From Thermoplasmata archaeon (GTDB taxonomy: Archaea > Thermoplasmatota > Thermoplasmata > Thermoplasmatales > Thermoplasmataceae), in the NCBI GenBank assembly GCA_021827885.1, contig JAKAUD010000233.1, forward strand, positions 1-14,995: a stretch of DNA of 14,995 nucleotides. Direction: 5' to 3'. The notes below the pieces were generated by a model. That model did not search any database. It saw nothing but the letters and a program-made list of their open reading frames with translations, and was not told the origin of the DNA. Within the stretch, counting starts at the first letter, position 1. The number at the start of each line of letters is the position of its first letter. Of this stretch, positions 6,676-14,470 are shown one piece after another. Both the position numbers and the translations under genes were made by a program.

Positions 6676-6714
6676 AATTCGAGGATATTGTTCCAGATTC
6701 ATGCGGAAAGTAAG
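6676..6714 (-). repeat. right terminal inverted repeat of IS
   Basis: The complement of 4569-4607 with 28 of 39 matches; outer end CGGAAAGTAAG at 6704-6714. It begins three bases after the transposase stop codon. Confidence 0.82.
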
Positions 6715-6720
6715 TTTCAG
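6715..6720. repeat. right target-site duplication TTTCAG
   Basis: Identical to 4563-4568 and immediately outside the right inverted repeat; together they mark the insertion point. Confidence 0.8.
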
Positions 6721-6726
6721 CAATAA

Positions 6727-6741
6727 TAAATTATATTTAAT
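6727..6741 (+). promoter_or_regulatory. TATA region for winged-helix gene
   Basis: The A/T-only stretch (AAATTATATTTAATT) is centred about 38 bases before the ATG at 6772, allowing a short leader of roughly 10-12 bases. It lies just outside the insertion point, so the core promoter survived the IS insertion while anything further upstream was moved 2.1 kb away. Confidence 0.4.
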
Positions 6742-6771
6742 TCTCCTAACTTTCATGCGGATCCCATAAAG

Positions 6772-7035
6772 ATGATAGAGAAGCAGTCAGGATTTCTGAG
6801 ACTGTTGCTATATTTGGATGAACATGGTGAACAATTTATAACAGAGATACTTGGCGGATCCGGCATACCTGTGCATCAACTCTATGCAAGCATTGAGATA
6901 GCCAAAAACTGGAAACTTGTTTCAACGAGGATTGATAAGTCAAGCTATCCAGATAGGAATTTGATTATGATTATGGAGAAGGAGAAAGAGGCAGAGGTGA
7001 AGTTGAGATATTTCTTGCAATCATTTCTAGATTAA
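6772..7035 (+). CDS. small winged-helix-like regulator, 87 aa
   Basis: The product (MIEKQSGFLRLLLYLDEHGE...) looks like an archaeal single-domain winged-helix protein: an N-terminal helix (FLRLLLYLDEHGEQ), a helix-turn-helix-like segment (FITEILGGSGIPVHQLYASIEIAKNWKLVSTR, residues about 23-54) and a two-strand wing (about 52-69, TRIDKSSYPDRNLIMIMEKE) followed by a C-terminal helix. Comparable small MarR/ArsR-like proteins with no ligand domain are common transcription regulators in Thermoplasmatales. It stands 97 bases before hsdM on the same strand, and before the IS insertion was directly divergent from the methyltransferase, whose promoter carries palindromes. It may regulate either or both. 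The precise family is not certain. Confidence 0.72.
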   Translation: MIEKQSGFLRLLLYLDEHGEQFITEILGGSGIPVHQLYASIEIAKNWKLVSTRIDKSSYPDRNLIMIMEKEKEAEVKLRYFLQSFLD

Positions 7036-7095
7036 TTTGTTGCTAATTTATACCACAATAAAAAGTCAATCCATAGAAGTATTTTCTTGGCAATC

Positions 7096-7104
7096 TTTTA
7101 AATC
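7096..7104 (+). promoter_or_regulatory. TATA-like element before hsdM
   Basis: CTTTTAAAT lies about 33 bases before the hsdM ATG at 7133, in a 97-base A/T-rich intergenic stretch that could hold the operon promoter. The leader would be only a few bases; no strong ribosome site precedes hsdM. Confidence 0.4.
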
Positions 7105-7132
7105 AAAATTTCCGTTCATTGAATGAGAATAA

Positions 7133-9082
7133 ATGCAAAGTAGCAACATAGTCAGTAACATCTGGAATATTGCAGAATTATTAAGGGGCGATTACAAGCA
7201 ATCAGAATACGGCAGAATAGTCCTGCCATTCACTCTTCTCAGGCGTTTGGACTGCATGCTTGAACCCACAAAGGACAAAGTTCTCGAAGAATATATTAGG
7301 AGAAAGGATAGCGGAGTCCCTTTGGAGGCAGTCTTACTTGCAGCTGCAGACCTGAAATTTTATAACACATCACTCTGGAACTTTGCAAAGCTGAAGGGCG
7401 ATCCGAATAACATTAGGCAGAACCTGCTGAATTACGTTGATGGATTCACAGAACAGATCAGGGACATTTTTGAAAGATTCAACTTTCAGCACCAGGTTGA
7501 GGACCTCGACAGAAAGAACCTGCTTTTCCTAGTGGTTTCAAGATTCGCGGAAATTGACATGGATCCGAAGGAACTTGACAGCATGGACATGTCTCTCTAT
7601 TATGAGGAACTCATAAGGAGATTCTCTGAAATTTCAAACGAGACTGCCGGAGAGCACTTCACACCTAGAGAAGTAATCAGATTGATGGTAAATCTTCTCT
7701 TTACAAATGATGATGATGCATTGAGGAAACCTGGAGTCGTCAGAACGGTCTATGATCCAGCAGCGGGAACCGGAGGAATGCTATCCATCGCGGATGAAAC
7801 CATCAAGGACCTCAATCCTGAAGCAAGGCTTGTATTATATGGACAGGAACTTAACGCAGAATCCTATGCTATATGCAAATCCGAGCTCCTCATAAAGGAG
7901 CAGGATCCAAGGAATATCATATTCGGGAATACACTTTCAGATGATGGCCATCATGGCAGGACTTTTGACTACATGCTTTCCAATCCACCGTTCGGGGTGG
8001 AGTGGAAGAAGATTGAAAGTGCCGTGAGGAAGGAATATGAGCAGAAGGGCTTCAATGGAAGATTTGGTGCGGGACTTCCAAGGATATCGGACGGCAGCCT
8101 TCTGTTCCTTTTGCATCTGCTATCAAAGATGAATCCTGTTGACAACGGCGGAAGCAGGATTGGCATAGTTTTCAACGGTTCGCCACTGTTCACAGGCGGA
8201 GCCGGGTCCGGTGAATCAGAGATACGCAAATGGATCATTGAGAATGACTGGCTGGAAGCAATAATCGGTCTGCCTACAGACATGTTTTACAACACAGGCA
8301 TAGCAACATACATCTGGATCCTCTCAAACAGGAAAGAGGAGCAGAGGAAGGGCAAAATACAACTCATAGACGCGACACGGATGTACAAGAAGATGAGAAA
8401 ATCTCTTGGTTCAAAAAGGAACGAACTCTCAGATGAGGATATTGATAACATCGTTAAGCTGTACGGCACCTTTGATGGTGGTGAAAAGAGCAAAATCTTT
8501 GACAATGATGATTTCGGTTATTCGACCATAACGGTTGAAAGGCCCCTCAGATTGAACTTTCAGGCTTCACCTGAAAGAATAGCTCGTCTCAGGGAGCAGC
8601 CTGAGTTCAAGAAAAATGAAAAGGAACTTGAGCATATAGAGAAGACTCTTGCTTCATTGGATCAAAATAGAATCTACAAGAACAGAGAAGAGTTTGCCAA
8701 GGACCTTGAGGATCAGTTTTTTAAGAAGGGAATACCCCTTGCAAACGGTACGGTGAAAGCCATCCTGCAGGCCTTATCTGAAAGAGACGAGACTACGGAT
8801 ATCTGCCTTGACAAGAAAGGTATGCTAGAACCTGATCTCGAACTGAGAGACAGGGAGAACGTACCCCTGAAAGAAGCCATTCAGGCATATTTTGAAAGAG
8901 AGGTTAAACCATTTGTGCCCGATGCTTTTGTAGATTTTTCTAAGACTAAAATTGGATATGAAATTCCATTCACCAGATATTTCTACAAATATGTGCCTCC
9001 GAGGCCTCTTGAAGAGATTGATGCTGATCTAAAGAAACTTGGGAAGGAAATAATAGACCTTCTGGGAGAGATCACGGAATGA
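7133..9082 (+). CDS. hsdM: type I restriction enzyme modification subunit HsdM
   Basis: The 649-residue methyltransferase subunit methylates adenine N6 with S-adenosylmethionine and, with HsdS, forms the M2S modification enzyme; with HsdR added, the R2M2S restriction complex. The N-terminal HsdM domain occupies about residues 1-160 (SNIWNIAELLRGDYKQSEYG). The catalytic domain follows: GEHFTPREVIRLMV (173-186), AdoMet motif DPAAGTGGM (208-216), a second AdoMet-contact region (YGQELNAESYA, 236-246) and catalytic NPPF (284-287). The C-terminal extension of about 200 residues, including a charged coiled-coil-like stretch (about 475-510), makes it longer than the 500-odd-residue classical enzymes, as in one well-known HsdM subgroup. 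All catalytic residues are intact, so it should be active. The stop overlaps the hsdS start (ATGA). Confidence 0.96.
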   Translation: MQSSNIVSNIWNIAELLRGDYKQSEYGRIVLPFTLLRRLDCMLEPTKDKVLEEYIRRKDSGVPLEAVLLAAADLKFYNTSLWNFAKLKGDPNNIRQNLLNYVDGFTEQIRDIFERFNFQHQVEDLDRKNLLFLVVSRFAEIDMDPKELDSMDMSLYYEELIRRFSEISNETAGEHFTPREVIRLMVNLLFTNDDDALRKPGVVRTVYDPAAGTGGMLSIADETIKDLNPEARLVLYGQELNAESYAICKSELLIKEQDPRNIIFGNTLSDDGHHGRTFDYMLSNPPFGVEWKKIESAVRKEYEQKGFNGRFGAGLPRISDGSLLFLLHLLSKMNPVDNGGSRIGIVFNGSPLFTGGAGSGESEIRKWIIENDWLEAIIGLPTDMFYNTGIATYIWILSNRKEEQRKGKIQLIDATRMYKKMRKSLGSKRNELSDEDIDNIVKLYGTFDGGEKSKIFDNDDFGYSTITVERPLRLNFQASPERIARLREQPEFKKNEKELEHIEKTLASLDQNRIYKNREEFAKDLEDQFFKKGIPLANGTVKAILQALSERDETTDICLDKKGMLEPDLELRDRENVPLKEAIQAYFEREVKPFVPDAFVDFSKTKIGYEIPFTRYFYKYVPPRPLEEIDADLKKLGKEIIDLLGEITE

Positions 9083-10437
9083 AATATCAAAGGTATGCTA
9101 AATACAAGGATAGCAGTATTGAATGGATTGAGGAAATACCTGAACACTGGGATATAACAAGAGCAAGGTGGTTATTTAGAGAAATAAACGAGAGATCGAC
9201 GAACGGTGATGAGACCTTGCTGTCAGTGTCAGAATATTATGGAGTAAAACCAAGGAAAGATGTTATCGATCCAGGTGATTTTATCACTAACGCTACTAGT
9301 CTTGAAGGTTATAAGAAATGTCAAAAAAATGATTTAGTTATGAATATTATGTTAGCTTGGAAGGGTGCATTGGGAATAACTGATTATGATGGAATAGTAA
9401 GCCCATCTTATAATGTCTATCGCCCACTGAAACCTAAAGACTCAAAATACCTTCATTACTTGTTCAGAACCAAAGTGTACGCCGACATTTTTAGGAACAA
9501 TTCAACTGGCATAATAGATTCAAGACTAAGATTGTATCCAGATTCTTTTGCAAGTGTTAAAGTGATTCGCCCCCCATTGGAAGACCAAATTTCAATTTGC
9601 AAATTCTTAGATGTGCAACTGCGGAGAGTAGAAGGATTAACCATCGGTCATGAAAAGATGATCAGACTCCTCAAAGAAAAACGCCAGGCAATCATAACTC
9701 ACGCTGTCACAAAAGGCCTTGATCCAAACGTACCTATGAAGGACAGCGGAATCGAATGGATTGGGGAGATACCGGAAGATTGGGGACTAAAGAGGTTAAA
9801 GGCTGTTTCAAAGATACAATTCAGTAATGTGGACAAACACATTTTTGACAATGAGATACCTGTGCTTCTTGTCAATTATACTGACGTATATAAAAATCAA
9901 TTTATAACAAATGAAATGGAATTTATGGAAGCAACCGCAAACCCAAACGAGATTAAGAAATTTCAATTAGAGGTTGGAGATGTATTGGTGACCAAGGATT
10001 CCGAAACGCCAGATGATATAGCTATCCCTGCACTCGTCAAAAGCACATTCCCCAATCTGCTCTGTGGATACCACTTGGCTATGTTAAGGCCGAATAGGCC
10101 TTCTCTGGATAGTAATTATTTATTTTATTTGTATTCAGACAAAAAATTTAGAGGGAAGTATGAAAGTGAAGCAAATGGAATTACCCGCTTTGGTCTATCT
10201 CAGGAGTCATTCAGTGATACGTTCATTTGTTTACCAAGCATATCAGGACAAAAGGCCATCTCATTATTTTTAGAAGAACAAACTTCAAAAATAGATTATC
10301 TAATTTCAAAGCAACAACAAATGATTGAACTCCTACAAGAACACAAAACATCTCTTATAACTCAGGCAGTCACAGGTAAAATAGATGTTAGAGGATTAAT
10401 CCAGGAGGTGAAGGAACCTGCCGGACAAACGCCATGA
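9079..10437 (+). CDS. hsdS: type I restriction enzyme specificity subunit HsdS
   Basis: The 452-residue DNA-recognition subunit has two target recognition domains (TRD1 about 15-190, TRD2 about 230-410), each followed by a conserved helical spacer (RLLKEKRQAIITHAVTKG at about 194-211 and ELLQEHKTSLITQAVTGK at about 415-432). The two halves begin with near-repeats, YKDSSIEWIEEIPEHW and MKDSGIEWIGEIPEDW, the duplication expected of a two-part recognition sequence such as N3-N-N4. It sets the specificity of both methylation and restriction. The TRD regions are noticeably richer in A/T than hsdM, hsdR and the spacer, as expected for exchangeable TRDs. It starts inside the hsdM stop and overlaps the probable hsdR start by 20 bases. 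Confidence 0.95.
   Translation: MKYQRYAKYKDSSIEWIEEIPEHWDITRARWLFREINERSTNGDETLLSVSEYYGVKPRKDVIDPGDFITNATSLEGYKKCQKNDLVMNIMLAWKGALGITDYDGIVSPSYNVYRPLKPKDSKYLHYLFRTKVYADIFRNNSTGIIDSRLRLYPDSFASVKVIRPPLEDQISICKFLDVQLRRVEGLTIGHEKMIRLLKEKRQAIITHAVTKGLDPNVPMKDSGIEWIGEIPEDWGLKRLKAVSKIQFSNVDKHIFDNEIPVLLVNYTDVYKNQFITNEMEFMEATANPNEIKKFQLEVGDVLVTKDSETPDDIAIPALVKSTFPNLLCGYHLAMLRPNRPSLDSNYLFYLYSDKKFRGKYESEANGITRFGLSQESFSDTFICLPSISGQKAISLFLEEQTSKIDYLISKQQQMIELLQEHKTSLITQAVTGKIDVRGLIQEVKEPAGQTP
10404..10411 (+). promoter_or_regulatory. strong ribosome site for hsdR
   Basis: GGAGGTGA lies within the end of hsdS, six bases before CTG at 10418. The nearest conventional in-frame start (TTG, 10469) is some 57 bases further on and would remove residues conserved in HsdR, so the site supports initiation at 10418. 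Confidence 0.6.
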
Positions 10438-13400
10438 GGTCAATTTTGAGGATCACATCATTGGATATTTGTACAGCCACGGCTGGCTTATTGGTGAGTC
10501 CTCGCATTACGACAGGGAACTTGCACTGTACCCAGAAGATGTTTTCGGATGGCTTGGAGACACACAACCTGAGAAGCTCAATAGGAACCAGGATCTGAAC
10601 GATGCCAATGAACAGAATGCACTCCTGAAACGAATGATCAAGGTAATGGACAGGGATGGCTCGCTCTCGGTCCTGAGGCATGGATTCAAGGATATTTCCA
10701 GACAATTCGACATGTGCCAGTTCAGGCCTTCTCAGACAATGAACGAAAAAATCCTTGATATGTACAACAAAGTTAGATTGAGGGCAGTCAGACAGTTACA
10801 TTATTCTCTCAACAATAACGATTCCATTGATATCGTACTCTTTGTGAATGGGATTCCCATTGCAACCATGGAGCTCAAGTCAGATTTCACCCAAAGTGTT
10901 GAGGATGCAAAAGAAGAGTACAAGCAGCAGAGACTTCCAAAGGATCCCAAAACCAGGAAGGAAGAACCCCTGCTCGCATTCAGGAAGAAAGCAATTGTGC
11001 ACTTCGCTGTGAGCACAGAGGAAGTATTCATGACAACTGAGCTCCAGGGCAAAGATACCGTATTCCTGCCATTCAACATGGGTAATGATGGAGGGAAGGG
11101 AAATCCACCTAACCCTGAAGGATATCCAGTGAGCTATCTCTGGGAACGCATCCTTCAGAAAGATACATTCCTGGAAATCATAGGAAAATATGTCCACCTG
11201 GAAAAGAAGGAACGGGCTTACCGTATCCTTGCTGAATCTAGAAAAGAAAAGATGATTTTCCCAAGATTCCACCAGTGGGACTGCGTAACCAAATTAATTG
11301 CTGCAACAAAGGATGAGGGCCCAGGACACCGGTATCTCATACAGCATTCAGCAGGCTCCGGGAAAACTAATTCAATCTCCTGGCTGACACACCAGCTTGC
11401 AAGCCTCCATGATGATGAAAACAGGAAGATCTTTGATTCGGTCATTGTCATAACTGACAGAAATGTGCTTGACAGGCAGCTGCAGGAATCCATATACGAT
11501 TTTGAGCACAAGAGCGGTGTCATTTCTAGGATAACCGGTGAAAGAGCCTCAAAGTCATCCCAGCTCTCGGATGCACTTGCATCAGGCAAGCTGATCATTA
11601 TCGTTACAATACAGACTTTCCCATTTGTGATGGAAGAAATCAGGTCAAAGGCATCCCTCAAGAACAGGAATTTTGCAATTGTGGCTGACGAGGCACATTC
11701 CTCTCAGACAGGCAGCATTGCAAGGAAGCTGAAACAAATACTGTCATCGGAACAGATTGACCGGATGGAATCGAACGGAGAGATAGAAGAAATTGATGTG
11801 GAAGATGTGCTAGCAGCCCAGGCCAGGGGCGGAGTATTCCCGCCAAATGTAAGCTATTATGCATTCACTGCGACACCAAAGGGAAAGACGCTTGAACTAT
11901 TCGGCAGGACCCCTGACGAGAGTTCATTGGATTCTGATACGCGGGTACCATTCCACGTGTACACGATGGAACAGGCCATAGAGGAAGGGTTCATTCTTGA
12001 TGTCCTGAAAAATTACACCCCATACAAGCTTGCATTCAGGCTTGCGCATAATGGAAGAGACCTGGATGAGAAGCAGGTCGATGAGGAAAAGGGCCTGAAA
12101 TCTTTGATGCGATGGGTCCGGTTGCATCCATACAATATCTCCCAGAAGGTCCAGATAATTGTGGAGCACTTCCGGGAAAACGTAATGTGGCGCATTGACG
12201 GCATGGCAAAGGCAATGGTTGTCACTGGTTCCAGGAAAGAAGCTGCCAGATATAAAATAGCAATGGAGCACTACATCAAAGAGAAGAATTACAGGGATAT
12301 CGGTGTCCTGGTTGCATTCTCCGGCGATGTTGTGGACCCAGAATCCGGCCCGGATCAATTCAATGAACACAACATGAATCCGGGTCTTCATGGCATGGAT
12401 ATAAGAGACGCTTTTGACACTGCAGAATACCAGGTCATTCTTGTTGCCAATAAGTTCCAGACAGGCTTTGATCAGCCATTGCTCATGGCAATGTATGTGG
12501 ACAAGAAGCTCTACGGCATCACCGCAGTGCAGACGTTATCACGTTTGAACCGCACTTATCCGGGGAAGGAGACAACGTTCATTCTGGATTTCGTCAATGA
12601 ACCATCAGATATTTTAGCGGCATTTTTACCGTATTACAAAAAGGCTGAACTGCTGATGCTGTCTGATCCAAACATCCTCAATGATCTTCAGGTAAAGCTA
12701 GATGCTTCCATCTTCTACTCAGAAAAGGAGGTTGATGATTTGGTATACGCATATATTGATCCCAGCTCAAAGCAGGCAAACCTTGCTGCAATCATAGATC
12801 CAATTGCCATAAGGATAAGGAAGGAAAGGACGCAGGCCAGGATCAGCGACAACCGATTGAGGCTAAAGGAGATTGAGATGTTCATAGGCGATATGAGGAA
12901 GTTCATCAGGGCGTACGATTTCCTGTCACAGATAGTGGATTACGGTGGTAGCGATCTTGAAAAGAGGAGCATATTCTACAGGTGCCTGATCCCAAAGCTT
13001 ATCGGTGACAGGTTGGATGATGAAATAGATCTTTCAAAAGTCATCATGACCCACTATAACCTTTCCAAGCAGAAGAATCAGGATTTGAACCTTGGAAAGG
13101 CCGCGGAAGAGGGTGATGCACTAAGACCTGTAGCCTTCTCTGGTTCTGGTTCTCCACATGATCCTGAGAAAGTCTACCTCTCTGAGCTTATCAAGGAACT
13201 CAATGAACTTTTTGAAGGAGAACTCACGGATTCAGATGTGATCAATTATACAAACAGCATAAGGGACAAGGTCCTTGAATCACCAACACTTAGGAAACAG
13301 GCAATGGCAAATACCAAGGATAGGCTCATAATTAGCCCGGATTTTGAGAGAGAATTCACAAAGGCAGTGATAGGCCAGATGGGCATCAACCAGAAGATGT

Positions 13401-13504
13401 CTGAACAGATACTGAATGACCGGGAGAAGAGGCTGAGGTTTAGTTCACTTGTAATCGATATGATTTACAAGATGCTGAGGGGGCCTGATAAGAATTCAAG
13501 CTGA
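10418..13504 (+). CDS. hsdR: type I restriction enzyme motor/nuclease subunit HsdR
   Basis: Read from CTG at 10418 the product is 1028 residues and begins (M)PDKRHEVNFEDHIIGYLYSH, which matches the usual HsdR N-terminus (E-x-x-F-E-x-x-(I/L)...HGW); the TTG at 10469 would delete this. Domains: PD-(D/E)xK nuclease near residues 135-155 (IDIVLFVNGIPIATMELKSD; Asp138, Glu152, Lys154); Q-like motif (FPRFHQWDCV); Walker A SAGSGKT (311-317); DEAH (424-427); motif III YAFTATP; C-terminal RecA-like motifs including VLVAFSGDV, ANKFQTGFDQPLL and QTLSRLNRTYPGK; then a helical region joining to HsdM/HsdS. It translocates DNA using ATP and cleaves at a distance from unmodified sites. All motifs look intact. 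Last gene of the hsd operon. Confidence 0.95.
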   Translation: MPDKRHEVNFEDHIIGYLYSHGWLIGESSHYDRELALYPEDVFGWLGDTQPEKLNRNQDLNDANEQNALLKRMIKVMDRDGSLSVLRHGFKDISRQFDMCQFRPSQTMNEKILDMYNKVRLRAVRQLHYSLNNNDSIDIVLFVNGIPIATMELKSDFTQSVEDAKEEYKQQRLPKDPKTRKEEPLLAFRKKAIVHFAVSTEEVFMTTELQGKDTVFLPFNMGNDGGKGNPPNPEGYPVSYLWERILQKDTFLEIIGKYVHLEKKERAYRILAESRKEKMIFPRFHQWDCVTKLIAATKDEGPGHRYLIQHSAGSGKTNSISWLTHQLASLHDDENRKIFDSVIVITDRNVLDRQLQESIYDFEHKSGVISRITGERASKSSQLSDALASGKLIIIVTIQTFPFVMEEIRSKASLKNRNFAIVADEAHSSQTGSIARKLKQILSSEQIDRMESNGEIEEIDVEDVLAAQARGGVFPPNVSYYAFTATPKGKTLELFGRTPDESSLDSDTRVPFHVYTMEQAIEEGFILDVLKNYTPYKLAFRLAHNGRDLDEKQVDEEKGLKSLMRWVRLHPYNISQKVQIIVEHFRENVMWRIDGMAKAMVVTGSRKEAARYKIAMEHYIKEKNYRDIGVLVAFSGDVVDPESGPDQFNEHNMNPGLHGMDIRDAFDTAEYQVILVANKFQTGFDQPLLMAMYVDKKLYGITAVQTLSRLNRTYPGKETTFILDFVNEPSDILAAFLPYYKKAELLMLSDPNILNDLQVKLDASIFYSEKEVDDLVYAYIDPSSKQANLAAIIDPIAIRIRKERTQARISDNRLRLKEIEMFIGDMRKFIRAYDFLSQIVDYGGSDLEKRSIFYRCLIPKLIGDRLDDEIDLSKVIMTHYNLSKQKNQDLNLGKAAEEGDALRPVAFSGSGSPHDPEKVYLSELIKELNELFEGELTDSDVINYTNSIRDKVLESPTLRKQAMANTKDRLIISPDFEREFTKAVIGQMGINQKMSEQILNDREKRLRFSSLVIDMIYKMLRGPDKNSS

Positions 13505-13567
13505 TTTAGAATTTATCAAATAAAGTATATTGTTTAAGGAAATGCTTATCCTTTAGAAGAATTTCGT

Positions 13568-13590
13568 AATCTTAAGATAACCATAAGATT
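13568..13590. repeat. short inverted repeat after hsdR
   Basis: AATCTTA (13568-13574) and TAAGATT (13584-13590) are exact complements with a 9-base loop. It may be an RNA hairpin at the end of the hsd transcript or a protein site; the A/T-rich stem is weak. Confidence 0.4.
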
Positions 13591-13617
13591 ATTATTATCA
13601 TCATTATTATCATCATT
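13588..13617 (+). repeat. tandem 12-bp repeat ATTATTATCATC
   Basis: Two exact copies of ATTATTATCATC (13591-13602, 13603-13614), flanked by an extra ATT on each side. A simple-sequence tract in the intergenic region; no function can be read from it. Confidence 0.6.
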
Positions 13618-13618
13618 G

Positions 13619-13690
13619 CCACTAGGAGAGCGATCATTCACTCGTTAGGATAACTAATCGTTGTCTTGCCTAGCGGTTTTATCATATTTT
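13619..13690 (+). terminator. possible structured terminator or RNA element after the hsd operon
   Basis: CCACTAGG (13619-13626) pairs with CCTAGCGG (13669-13676) with one mismatch. Inside are smaller complementary pieces (CGTTAG and CTAATCG around 13643-13660). It is followed by TTTTATC and a run of five T at 13687-13691. A hairpin plus T-tract suits termination of the plus-strand operon, although the tract runs to the end of the convergent DUF3800 gene. It could also be a small RNA or an old recombination site; unproven. Confidence 0.35.
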
Positions 13691-13695
13691 TCTTA

Positions 13696-14388
13696 TCACT
13701 CTATGATTTTCAACCCATGCGTTTTGCCGTTATTTCGATCGAATTTATTTTTTATTTTAAGGAAAATCTCTCCATCTGAATTCTCGAAATTCCTTTTCAA
13801 TGCATAAGAAGTAAAATCAGCTATCTGTATTCCAATTGCGGTTTCTGATGGTGTGAAAAAAATGGTGTCGATTATTCTATTGAGTCTAACAAACTTCGTG
13901 CCCTGCTCCCTAAAGTACTCATAAGTATTCCGGACATTATTGTCAAACCCATCTGTACTTGCATCGGACACTATCATTCCTAGAGTCTTGTGCCTCTGAA
14001 GATATAAATGGAATCGATTGATAATCTCTTCAAGTGTAGTATTTACTAATGTGTTTGGGGGCCCATAACCTCTTTTTACATAAACTTCTTTGTTTATAAC
14101 AACGCCAAACAAAGTGATGTGTGCCTGATGAATGAAATCTGCTAGTTCGGCTGCAAGACCTTTGTAGTCTATGGCATCAAAGGGAGGTCTCCCACTCATC
14201 AATTCCTTTGTATGAATTTCTGGGATATTGCCAGTCTTGAAATAAGTGCTTACAATCGACTTAAAATCCTCTGTGATATACTTCCAGTCCTTATAACTCA
14301 TTGAGGCTCCTGAAAGAACATAATACCTAGTATTTCTCCCCTTGAACGGACCAGGATCACCGGAAGCATCAATGTATAAGAGCTGCAT
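13696..14388 (-). CDS. DUF3800 family protein
   Basis: The 230-residue protein begins MQLLYIDASGDPGPFKGRNT, the hallmark of DUF3800 (YIDESGxxG) at residues 5-13. It has the typical central region (KELMSGRPPFDAIDYKGLAA; then ITLFGVVINKEVYV; then LGMIVSDASTDGFDNNVR) and the conserved C-terminal QIADFTSYALKR. DUF3800 proteins have an RNase-H-like arrangement of acidic residues; many sit next to restriction or other defence genes, but their activity is poorly known. Here the usual Glu of the first motif is Ala (IDASG), although the Asp is kept. It is convergent with the type I R-M operon. The message is probably leaderless, since a TATA-like element is 25 bases before the ATG. It is full length. 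Confidence 0.85.
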   Translation of the reverse strand: MQLLYIDASGDPGPFKGRNTRYYVLSGASMSYKDWKYITEDFKSIVSTYFKTGNIPEIHTKELMSGRPPFDAIDYKGLAAELADFIHQAHITLFGVVINKEVYVKRGYGPPNTLVNTTLEEIINRFHLYLQRHKTLGMIVSDASTDGFDNNVRNTYEYFREQGTKFVRLNRIIDTIFFTPSETAIGIQIADFTSYALKRNFENSDGEIFLKIKNKFDRNNGKTHGLKIIE

Positions 14389-14409
14389 GAGGGATAATTC
14401 ACAATAATC

Positions 14410-14417
14410 TAAATAAA
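14410..14417 (-). promoter_or_regulatory. TATA box of the DUF3800 gene
   Basis: TTTATTTA on the minus strand is centred 25 bases before the ATG at 14388, with no ribosome site between, which fits a leaderless archaeal transcript. Confidence 0.5.
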
Positions 14418-14470
14418 TGTGCCATTTGAGTTTAGGCTGGCGATCAAACAGTCTTTGCGGCGAAACTGCA

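Larger units (their letters stand above)
4569..6714. mobile_element. IS1634-family-like insertion sequence, 2146 bp
   Basis: The element is bounded by imperfect inverted repeats starting CTTACTTTCCG at 4569 and ending in its complement at 6714, and by the 6-bp direct repeat TTTCAG. Inside are a plus-strand transposase (4982-6673, two nonsense codons) and a divergent minus-strand gene of about 100 codons (4629-4931) of unknown function. IS1634 elements usually carry a single transposase gene and are about 1.5-2 kb, so the second gene makes this one longer. It sits between the methyltransferase gene and the winged-helix gene and has separated what was an intergenic region of about 100 bases. 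The intact duplication implies that no rearrangement has occurred at the ends since insertion. Assignment to the family rests on the transposase sequence and these ends. Confidence 0.88.

Noticed and set aside
10388..12906. several minus-strand open frames of 60-155 codons within hsdR
   Set aside because: All are antisense to a well-conserved HsdR coding sequence; they carry no motifs and are expected by chance in this codon usage.
13588..13617. tandem repeat as a possible CRISPR array
   Set aside because: The units are 12 bp, contiguous and simple sequence, with no spacers and no cas genes.
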